A program made the translations under genes and the position numbers. From Elmis aenea (Eukaryota > Arthropoda > Insecta > Coleoptera > Elmidae), in contig OX393578.1 in NCBI GenBank assembly GCA_947652605.1, positions 58,349,415 through 58,413,414 of the forward strand: DNA of 64,000 nucleotides, given 5' to 3'. Positions 55,441-64,000 of the stretch are shown here, piece after piece (the first letter of the stretch is position 1; the number at the start of each line of letters is the position of its first letter). The notes beneath the pieces are model-generated. The model saw nothing but the letters and a program-made list of their open reading frames with translations. It was not told the DNA's origin and made no database searches.

Positions 55441-56573
55441 GTTGGGCCGTTATCTTGTCGATTTTCCGACTTAGCTTTATTAATTTGTCAACCAAACTAA
55501 TGATTCAATTGTAATCTCACTGTAAAGTAGATCATTCATCGGATGTGTTTGTATATCTTAGATTAAAACTGCGATTTACAGCTCAATTAAACACCTAGTG
55601 ACCGTTGAACGATGTAATTATGTTCAATTATTTCAATAATGTTGGAACAATAAAATGACGTAATTATTTTTCAACGCGTTTTGCATATTAAGTTGGTCAA
55701 AGGTTGCAGTTTTTGGTCATATACACGTGAAATTGTTATGAACAGTGACTTTTTGCCAACCGAAAAGATTTTTGAAATTCTACTGATGAAAAAAATATTT
55801 TAATATCACAATTAAAACTGAAGGAAAGTTAAAAATTGAAAAAATGATCGAAAAACGGTTAGATACAGAGAACTACAAACCTGGATGGAATGAGAAATGT
55901 AGATTATCCACCGTATCGGAATGGAAGGAAACAAAAAAGCATTGAGATGATATTGCGAGTCGCAATATCATCTCATTGCTTTTTTTCCCAATTTGGGACT
56001 ATAGAAATGAATGGATGGAGGGCATAAGGTTTTTTAAAACTCAATTACTAAATTTGTTAAAAATTTAAAGTAACACAAATATGTATTTAAATAAACGATT
56101 TAAACACGAAAAATTAAACAGATACGATAATTTGGTCATGTTTTATTCGATTTGCAACGTAAATAAAATGTGTTGATTGATTAATTCGCTGTTTCGAAAT
56201 CTACCTTAGTAATTTAAATTTATACCGAATTAAAAGTACCACTGCGGTGCAGCCAAAAGTAAAACACCTATAATTTAAAAAAGAACAGCTTTTTAAATAA
56301 AACTAGAAGTTTCGTCTGTCATTGCAAAACACATCTTCAGCATATATGTGATTATTTTATTTACTATAAGATATTTAGAAGTCTCTTAAAGATATTTCCT
56401 GGGATATTCAAAGTACCCTGAAGATGTATTTCCAACGGCGGGTGAAACGTCGATTTTTGGACGCGATTTCAATCGAAAGTCAAACAGATTTATTAGATTC
56501 TGATCTAAAAGGCCCATGAAATCAGTTATAACATTAATTTGGCCGTTTCTTCATAGTTAGGATATTAAATATG
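55441..56573. other. No gene; one isolated hairpin
   Basis: AT-rich intergenic sequence apart from a 53-bp near-perfect palindrome at 55933-55985. Its 26-bp arms include GAGATGATATTGCGA and have one mismatch and a single-base centre. No coding segment was recognised. Confidence 0.6.
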
Positions 56574-57051
56574 TACAGTGAGCTCGCGTTATAATAAACC
56601 CACGATATAAGCAACTCGCGTTATAAGCAACACTCGATATAAGCAACTATCGTATCAAAGTACACGATATAAGCAACTGTCAGTGTGACAGTTAAAAATA
56701 CAAATATCTAAAATACTATTGCAGATATAACAATGAAATTTTGTATCTGAGCGTTATGGTATTTTTCGGATTCGATGGAAATATTAAGGTTGCAATACGA
56801 CTTCTGGTTCAACCGGAAACGGACTCAAACTTTAAAATTTTTAATAGAACATCTGTATATTTTTACATTTTTGAATTTGTACTAAAATTTACTTTAATAA
56901 ATTAATGTAAAAGGTTATATGGGTCTAAAGTCAACAGTTTTCAAAATATTTACATTCAGGTTATTTAAAAGGGCAGTAAAATATCGTGTGAAATCTAGAT
57001 TAACAATAGATTTTTTAACAATCATTTTATTTTTAGGAGATTATTAATATA

Positions 57052-57924
57052 CAGCGTCATTCAAAAAGTCTGCAACGAATGAAAAAGTTTTTTATTATTT
57101 TTTTCTCAGAAAATTGTATCCTTGATAAAGTTGGTGCATGGTCTAAAACTAATTTTAAGATGAAAAAAGTTCAATAAAAAATCATATGACCTAGATATTA
57201 GTGATTTTTGAAATATTTTAAGAGATACTAAAAAAAATATGGACAGAGTTTTTAAAAATCCCAAAATAAGGCTAGATTTAAATTTTGACGGTCAAATTTC
57301 AATTTTTAGTTTTTAAGAAATTTTAACATTCAAAAAGTCTGCAACAAATGGAAAATTTTATTTTTATCGAAAAAAGTTATTAAGAATCTAAAAACCGAAC
57401 TAGGTTTAAATTCTGAGGGTTAAATTCTAATTTTTATTTTTTACGAAATTTTAACATTCAAAAAATCAAAAACCATTAAAATCTAGTGTCATATGACTTT
57501 TTATTAATTTTTTTTCATCTTAAAATTAGATTTAGACCATATACCAACTTCATTAGGAATAAAATTTTCAGAAAAATCGATAATAAAAAACTTTTCCATT
57601 TGTTGCAGACTTTTTGAATGTTAAAATTTCTTAAAAAATAAAAATTTGAATTTTACCGTCAAAATTTAAATCTAGACTTATTTTTGGATTCTACATAACT
57701 TTTTCTCATAAGTACATTTTTATTGTAACTCTTAAACTAAGGGCTCTTTACACTTGCAAATATTTCAAAAATCGGTAAAATCTAGTGTTCTACGACTTTT
57801 TATCAAACTTTTTCCCCCTTAAATTAATTTTAGACCATGCACCAACTTTTATCAGGAATAAATTTTTTTGAGAAATTAATAATAAATTTTTTTTCCATTT
57901 CTTGCAGACTTTTTGAATGACGCG
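57052..57924. mobile_element. CAGCGTCATTC-ended palindromic MITE (copy 2)
   Basis: Begins CAGCGTCATTCAAAAAGTCT and ends AGACTTTTTGAATGACGCG, with TA on each side (the right end lacks the CTG). Arms share GGTGCATGGTCTAAAAC and its inverse; several internal AACATTCAAAAAGTCTGC blocks suggest internal duplication. Same family as 20197-21241. Confidence 0.8.
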
Positions 57925-58209
57925 TATAATAATGTAATAAACTCGTAGGTTAAATTACTAAATTTTTTTGGCTTTATATAATTTACCAAAGACCATAAGT
58001 TCAATTTATGATTGTCGGTGGAATTTGCACACGGTATAATAGTACCTAACTCGTTGCTTAGATATTTTTCTCCCGGGAATATTTTTCTTACGTGTATGAA
58101 CAAGAGTTTTGTCCGGTAAACACTTGTAAAATAAGGCCGTTTCATCCGCTCTGTATACTTGCCATGAAATCACATCATATTTTTTTATTTGAGAGATGTA
58201 CAAGTACAT
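57925..58209 (-). pseudogene. Tigger (CENP-B/jerky-type) transposase fragment
   Basis: Minus-strand frames give QVYRADETALFYKCLPDKTL, NIPGRKISKQRV and, in a second frame, PCANSTDNHKLNLWSLV then KPKKFSN. This is the conserved catalytic core of DDE_1 (pogo/Tigger) transposases around the first aspartate (ADET). A frameshift lies near KQRVRYYY/ELGTII. The rest of the gene is missing, displaced by the nested MITE. Confidence 0.88.
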
Positions 58210-58679
58210 GGATCACGACTAAAGGTACGTGGCACTTGCGTATTTCGTTTGACATAGGTACGTACAGATCACCATAGAAACGCGACCACGATCGCGTTGT
58301 TATAGTTATAACTTTTATTTTTAGTTTTACTACTAAAAACAAGATTTATTTATGTTAAAAATCGAATCGTTTCTATTTCTATCATATAAGCAACTTTCAC
58401 GTAATAAGCAACTTTTAGATCGGAATTGGCCGCTGTTAGTTGCTTATAACGCGAGCTCACTGTACATAAAAAAGTTGCCTTAGCTGTAATTTTAAGTATT
58501 CTTGTTTCATAAATGAATGAATATTTTGAAACAAAAGGCAGTACAGGGATAAACAATTCAATGATTTATCAATGATTTTACTCTGCCGTAGTAAGATAAA
58601 TGTGGAGTGCCATGCGTCAGAAGGCATTCACCGAGTTCATGTCGAATCTGAATTTGAATTTGTTATCTCGTTCAGGTGT

Positions 58680-58727
58680 TATAAATTGGTACAGATTCAC
58701 AATTAAGCCCAGTTTGAAAGTGTAAGT
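58680..58727 (+). promoter_or_regulatory. Likely FA2H promoter and non-coding first exon
   Basis: TATAAATT (58680-58687) lies about 25-40 bp upstream of a consensus donor GTAAGT (58722). This suggests transcription starting near 58710 and a very short untranslated exon. The FA2H coding exon begins after an acceptor TTTTTTGTGTACAG ending at 59076, consistent with an upstream untranslated exon. Inferred from motifs only. Confidence 0.35.
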
Positions 58728-59099
58728 TTTCGAAATAACACCAGCCAGAAGCAGTGTTACTAGATAACTACATTTTAGTTTAACATTTTGGTAAGTATTG
58801 TGATTGATAAATAAATGTTGCCGAGTAAAACAAATTTTGACACGTACTCAACAAAAGTGTATAATGAACAAAAATTTTTAGTGTGTAGTAGAGATTTATA
58901 TTATTTTATTCAAATTCTTTAAATGCAATTATTTTAAGATTTCTACAACACTAGATTTTTTTGCTAAGTAAATTTTTTTATATTTTTTAATCACTTGGTA
59001 AAAATATTGAATACAAACTAATAATTCTAAAATTATTGTCGACAATTAATTTAATTTAGAACTTTTTTGTGTACAGAGGTGTTTCTCACAACTATCAAA

Positions 59100-62000
59100 A
59101 TGGTTTACGACGAATTTAAAGTAAACTATCAGAGCGACAATTTTGATATTGTCAAATTTCTGCAAAACCATCCGGGAGGTATCAACTACATTCAGCCACA
59201 CAAAGAAAAAGACATCACCCAGAAGATGTCCGATACTAACCATTCGAAATCAGCTTTCTACCTTCTAAGAGAATACAAGGAAGGTGGAAGGTATAACAAG
59301 AAGGATCATCAAGGAGATGAAGATTTGGAGGTAACATTTCGTAGTATACATTTTGTTGTTGATATAATCGACTTAATTCAACTGACAGTTTCTTTAATTG
59401 CAATTAATGATAAATTTCTAGTTGAAAATTTCCTTCACCTGTCAAATTTGCTTTTTCAACCAATCACTCATCTTAAACCTTCTAGAGACTACCAATAGGA
59501 GCATTATTACACGGTAATAATTTTACATTACCCTGTCAGATATTGATCTTCCTGTCAAATTTGCGTTTTCGACCAATAACAAACTCAGATTTCCTAGAAA
59601 CGACCAATAAACATAATCATACACTGATAATACCTTTTTCGCTATTAATAGATTTTCATGCGTTTATTGGTCGTTTCTAAGAAATCTGAGTTTGTGATTG
59701 GTCGAAAATATAAATTTGGAGAGGGAATTAAATATTTTGGTCTTGACAAGTTTTGACGAATTTCGGCGACCAGTAGCGTATAGCTTAAACCACACTCCTA
59801 ACGCATCACTCTGACAGTACTCATAAAATTTGACATAACATACATTTAATTTGACAGGTAGGTTAGGTGAAGGAAATTTTCTGACAAAATATAACTTGTG
59901 CCTTGCAAATAATCCATATTTTTTGACAAATCTTCACTCATGCAAGTTGAATCAGAAAAAATCACTCGTGAACTTCGTGCACTCGCGTTTTTTTCAGCTC
60001 AACTTGCATTCGGGCATATTTACCAAAGTTATGGATCATTTTCAATGCAATATTACTACTGATAATCGCAAGTTCCAGAATAACTTATTAATGAAATAGC
60101 GTTGGGAGCAAAGCACTTCAATAAGATTATAAGACAATCATTTGCAATATTATCAGTAGTAATATAACAAGTGCATTGAAAATTATCGATAATTTTTGGT
60201 AAATATGCCCGAATGCAAGTTGAGCTGAAAAAATCACGAGTGCACTTGGTGCACTCGTGATTTTTTTGCTGCGAATTGCATGAGTGAAGGTTTGTCAAAA
60301 ATTATAGATTATTTGCAATGCACGAGTTATATTTTGTCAAAAAATTTCCTTCACCTAACCTATCTGTCATATTAAAATGTTGTTTAATTTAGATAAATTA
60401 AAGTATACCTACTACTTACTGCGATTGTTATTATTAATAGATCATTTATAACTAATTTTTAATTCAAGAATTATATTTTAATAAAAATTAATGAACCAAA
60501 TAGTATTTAGGTACATACATAATCTGTTATGTCAAATTTTACAAGTACTGTCAGAGTGGTTTAATCTATAGGGGTGTGGTTTAATCTATATTAAAGTAAC
60601 GTTATTGGTCGCCGACATCTGTCAAAAAATTATCAAGACCAAAATACCTTATTCCCTCTCCAAATTTATATTTTCCACCAATCAAAAACTCAGATTTCTT
60701 AGAAACGACCAATAAACGCATGAAAATCTGTTAATTGCGAAAAGTAAATTATCAGTGTATGGTTATGTTTATTGGCCGTTTAAAGGAAATCTGAGTTTGT
60801 TATTGGTCGAAAACGCAAATTTGACAGGAGGATCAACTCCTGGCAGAGGAATGTAAAATTATTACCGTGTAATATTGCTTCTATTGGTAGTCTCTAATAG
60901 ATTTAAGATTAGTGATTGGTTGAAAACGCAAATTTGACAGGTGAAGGGAATTTTCAGACAAAATCAATTTATATCTGAATTAATCGCAAATAAAATTAAG
61001 AGATAAGCATGGAAGTAAATTTTAATTATCATTAAAGTGCATATTTTATGAGCTTAAAATCAAAAGTAATTTGGTTTCCAATTGATATATTTTTAAAATT
61101 TAAAGAGACGTTGCAGTTTAAATCAACTGACGTCTATGGTTACAATTTTAATGCTTTAAACAACTAATTTTAAATGAATTATTTAATGCAAAGATTAAAT
61201 CTAAAACACTTCATTTTTGAACAACCACTTTGATACGAATACTTTTCTATTGTTAAAACAATTGACATAAGATAAAGTATTCATTTGAAAACAATTAAAA
61301 TGTGCAAAAATTGTGTCAGTATTGAAATAAGAAGCTGTCATTAATTGTTGCGTCAGCTAATGAAAAAAATTGGACATTGCCACTTTAAAATAAATATAAA
61401 TAAAATATAATAATAATAGATAATAATAATATAAATAAAATTATTCTCATAATATGTATTTTTTGAAAAGACAAAAAAAAATTAGGTTCAGGAAGTGTTT
61501 GCATCATTGTTCAGTTAAACCGAAGAAAATACTAACAAGAATTATGATATTTTTCAAATTTTATTGTCTAAATGCAAATTTAAACTGTTGTGTTGAAAGA
61601 AGTTGTAAAAAATGTCTTGATCAAAACAATTTTATTGAAAAAAAATCAAAACTAACGATATTGTAAATGCGGTTTCCTTTAAATACGCCATAGTGAAATC
61701 AATAATGTTATTTTTACTCTAGAGTCTGGTTGATTGGAACAAACCTATTCTGCAACAAGTTGGAAACCTCGGTATGAACTACAACAAGTGGGTTACACTA
61801 CCAGTTGACAAAAAGGTCCTCCTCTTCGAAAATCCAATTTTAGAGATGCTTAGTGCTTCGCCATGGTACGTAGTTCCTATATTTTGGATCCCGATTATTA
61901 TAGGACTTGCCTACAGGGGCTATTTCAGCTATATAAACGCTACTCATGGTGAGTTCTTGATTTTTTCACGTTCATAAAGTTAGTGTAGCCTAACGTATTC

Positions 62001-63151
62001 TAATGTATTGGACGTTAATTTTGACAGGAAGTAATATTTTATGTTATTTTCAGATATTTCTCCACTAATACCTTCAATCATTACATGGACAATTGGATTG
62101 TTTTCTTGGACATTACTAGAATATTGCATTCACAGATTTGTATTTCATATCGAGGTATCTGGGCATTCAAAAACTGCAATTTATTTTCATTTCGCGGTAC
62201 ATGGACTTCACCACAAGGTAATTTTGAGGGTTTTAGGAATTTGGACAATAGAATGTAACGAAAATTTGTGTTATAGGTACCTTTTGATCCCGGTCGTCTC
62301 GTCTTCCCCCCTGCACCAGCAATAGTTGTAGCAACATCCGTTGCGCTTTTGTACTCTATAGTTGTACCATTGTACATGTTGGAGTTAGTTATGTCAGGAT
62401 TTTTACTGGGTGAGTGTTGGCGTACGACTAAGTTCTTTTAAATATCGTGTAGATATTGTGAAGAAAAAGGGCAGCTGTTTTGGAAAATTGGCTAATTCGC
62501 GTTTTTAATGTTTCAGGTTACATATCTTACGATATGATCCACTATTATTTACACCATGGTTTTCCTGTTGATGGAACATACATGTACAACTTGAAAAGGT
62601 ACCACAATCATCATCATTTTGGACAACCCGATGTGGGTAAGTAATCGAAAACTTTTAAATATTCTTTTGGAGCTGGTTAAAAACTGAACTCATAATTAAA
62701 CGATGGTGGTGAAATAAAATATCACGAAAAGAACTTTTACTAACAAATTGGGTAAACGTCCATGTAAGCTATTTGGAGAGAAGACTGAACAAAACCTTGG
62801 AAATCCATCGATTTTTTCTGGGACAAATTGTTTCTTTGAAAGTAAAAACGTACAAATAAAATGATTTAACACTTACCATGAGTACTTCCTGGACTTTTCC
62901 ATTAAATTTGATTGTTATGGATTATTCTTGTTGACTTGATTTTTATAAATTCAAAATTTGATTGTCAGAGACAAAAAACTCAATAACCAGTCAAGTAGCG
63001 ATACGATTTTCAACAGTTTGTATGTTTTAGACCTAATTTTAATTTTTGTCTATTAGGTTATGGAGTAAGCAGCCCATTCTGGGACAAAGTCTTTGGGACA
63101 CTAATTTACCTAAAGAAACTTCGCATGTCAATTAAATGGTACAAGGCATAA
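59100..63151 (+). CDS. FA2H: Fatty acid 2-hydroxylase, six coding exons
   Basis: Endoplasmic-reticulum di-iron enzyme that hydroxylates fatty acids at C2 for sphingolipid synthesis. Exons: 59100-59330, 61723-61948, 62054-62217, 62277-62409, 62517-62636 and 63057-63151. All introns are GT-AG and the phases join, giving 322 residues. An N-terminal cytochrome b5-like domain carries haem ligands His24 (NHPGG) and His48 (NHSKSA). Membrane segments lie near 131-150 and 157-178, with another pair in exon 4. The sterol-desaturase-type histidine clusters are complete: H179RFVFH, H198FAVHGLHH, H260YYLHH and YH281NHHH. The C-terminus WYKA is lysine-rich before it. The ATG at 59100 has AAA at -3 and follows the exon acceptor; an upstream in-frame ATG at 59067 lies in the intron. 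AATAAA at 63580-63585 gives a ~430-base 3' UTR. Intron 1 holds a large palindrome. Confidence 0.97.
59425..60956. repeat. 1.5-kb palindrome in FA2H intron 1
   Basis: Left end GAAAATTTCCTTCACCTGTC, right end GACAGGTGAAGGGAATTTTC. The arms (about 59425-60075 and 60150-60956) carry the same blocks in reverse order: TAGAGACTACCAATAGGAGC, CGTTTTCGACCAATAACA, AGGTTAGGTGAAGGAAATTT and TCAGCTCAACTTGCATTCGG. The right arm has an extra ~140 bp (about 60375-60520). Each arm also contains a smaller inverted pair around AGAAATCTGAGTTTGT. A tight hairpin (AAAATCACGAGTGCAC and its inverse) sits at 60228-60268. Short ORFs across it are not genes. Confidence 0.9.
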
Positions 63152-63579
63152 TTTATGAACACGATGCGACAGAAAGGATAAAGACATTTCTAATACACGT
63201 GGCAAAAAGTGAAGTTGGCCCGCTTTTGTGACATTTTCTCGTATTATTTATTTATCGTACCTTTAAATCGTAGATTTAAGTAATTTTAGATAACAAAAAA
63301 AAATGTAAATGTGTATATACTTTGATAATGTACATACCGCAGCATGTTATGTTTGATAATATAATCTCTATTGAGATAGATTATGAAATAGGTTTAGGAT
63401 TGAAGATTTTGTAACAGTCAGAACTTAAAATATTTTGTAAATAATTGTTTTTATACCAAAAAATCTTATATTGTATTACATATACGAGTTAGCTGGTTGA
63501 ATGTTATTTAAATATTAGCTAGGTAATGTTGTGATCTAATACGTTATCATATTTTTTATACGTAAATTAATTATATTGA

Positions 63580-63585
63580 AATAAA
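63580..63585 (+). terminator. FA2H polyadenylation signal
   Basis: AATAAA followed by a T-rich stretch about 430 bases after the FA2H stop codon; the only good signal before the candidate promoter at 63.8 kb. Confidence 0.6.
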
Positions 63586-63786
63586 ATATTTTTATTACTA
63601 TTGTTATTTCATTAAGGAAAAGGTTTGTTTACTTCGTTTAGTTTAAAAATTAAACCCAATTTGAAACTTTAACTACATTAATTGCATTACAACCTTAAAT
63701 TGTTAATTTTGCAGTTTGTTTATATAATTTAGACTAGGGTACCTCTATAAACAGGGTAAGGACAGGCGCTGGACAAGTTTCTATTG

Positions 63787-63946
63787 TATATAACGGTCGA
63801 GTTTCGCTTGACACTAAGCTGCGACCTCCAGATTTTATATACTTTGCATGGAGATCATAGGCAGTTGTACACATTTTATTTTTTTCTTGCGTGTTCAGAG
63901 TGTTTAAGTGTGACCCAAGACTTTAAAAGACATTAGTGATAGTTGT
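63787..63946 (+). promoter_or_regulatory. Candidate promoter and first exon of a downstream gene
   Basis: TATATAA (63787-63793), then a less AT-rich stretch with GTCGAGTTTCGCTTGACACT and GCTGCGACCTCC, ending at a consensus donor GTAAGT (63947). No ATG-led frame of note, so the exon would be untranslated. The gene would lie beyond the window. Confidence 0.25.
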
Positions 63947-64000
63947 GTAAGTTATTACCATACGTAAATTTCATAAGTTAAGTGAAATACAATTATTTTT

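Larger units (their letters stand above)
56576..58462 (-). mobile_element. Tigger/pogo-type element, 1,887 bp, with nested insertions
   Basis: TA at 56574-56575 and 58463-58464. Inverted ends CAGTGAGCTCGCGTTATAA and TTATAACGCGAGCTCACTG. Subterminal ATAAGCAACT repeats occur at both ends (56606-56690, 58386-58440). A transposase fragment remains on the minus strand. A fragment resembling the 49-kb palindromic element (AGGTTATATGGGTCTAAAGT, 56910) and a full CAGCGTC MITE (57052-57924) lie inside. Confidence 0.9.

Noticed and set aside
59067..59099. Upstream in-frame ATG of FA2H (MCTEVFLTTIK...)
   Set aside because: It lies before the acceptor TTTTTTGTGTACAG, so it would be intronic; ATG 59100 has the better context and family-like start.
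1..64000. tRNA, rRNA or SINE genes
   Set aside because: No A/B-box pair with a cloverleaf or rRNA-like segment was recognised by eye; a covariance-model scan would settle this.

Overview
The window is AT-rich, intron-rich animal DNA, almost certainly from an insect. The evidence is the two metazoan genes with GT-AG introns, TATA/CCAAT promoter elements, AATAAA signals, and a load of mariner, Tc1-like, piggyBac, hAT, Tigger and LINE copies. A repeat-rich beetle genome would fit, but the sequence alone does not fix the order. No bacterial, plasmid or viral gene organisation is seen.

Two host genes are supported. A full-length GTP-dependent phosphoenolpyruvate carboxykinase (PEPCK) lies on the minus strand in nine coding exons (4370-17434), giving a predicted 660-residue enzyme with an intact P-loop cysteine and metal ligands. 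A full-length fatty acid 2-hydroxylase (FA2H) lies on the plus strand in six coding exons (59100-63151), giving a predicted 322-residue protein with a cytochrome b5 domain and complete histidine boxes. They point away from each other across about 40 kb of transposon-rich DNA. PEPCK has a TATA/CCAAT promoter near 17530. It may also have a distant alternative 5' end: a TATA-led short exon at 40.7 kb and a 42-bp exon at 30.0 kb, which is phase-compatible with PEPCK exon 2 and would replace an acidic N-terminus by a mitochondrial-presequence-like one.

Layout: a 173-bp satellite array (1-1030); a decayed cysteine-rich coding remnant and a second tandem array (1.9-3.6 kb); PEPCK with a repeat-filled first intron (hAT, palindromic MITEs, a LINE; 4.4-17.4 kb); LINE and hAT-like copies (18-21.5 kb); a nearly intact piggyBac-like transposon (22.2-24.9 kb); nested palindromes (25.5-26.4 kb); mariner (27.4-28.6 kb); a hAT inside a LINE (30.2-32.0 kb); a 16-bp minisatellite (32.9 kb); a deleted piggyBac MITE (36.0 kb); a second mariner next to a LINE (41.2-43.4 kb); a Tc1-like transposase ruin (45.9 kb); triply nested palindromes (49.1-50.3 kb); a GC-rich hairpin tandem array carried inside a TA-flanked element (51.2-52.4 kb); composite palindromes (53.1-53.9 kb); a Tigger element with a nested MITE (56.6-58.5 kb); then FA2H, whose first intron holds a 1.5-kb palindrome.

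The most unusual theme is a set of long inverted-repeat elements flanked by TA and ending CAGGGTG..., CAGTGTG... or CAGCGTC.... They nest inside one another and inside other transposons. One still holds a Tc1/mariner-type transposase remnant in its loop, and another has captured a GC-rich tandem array.
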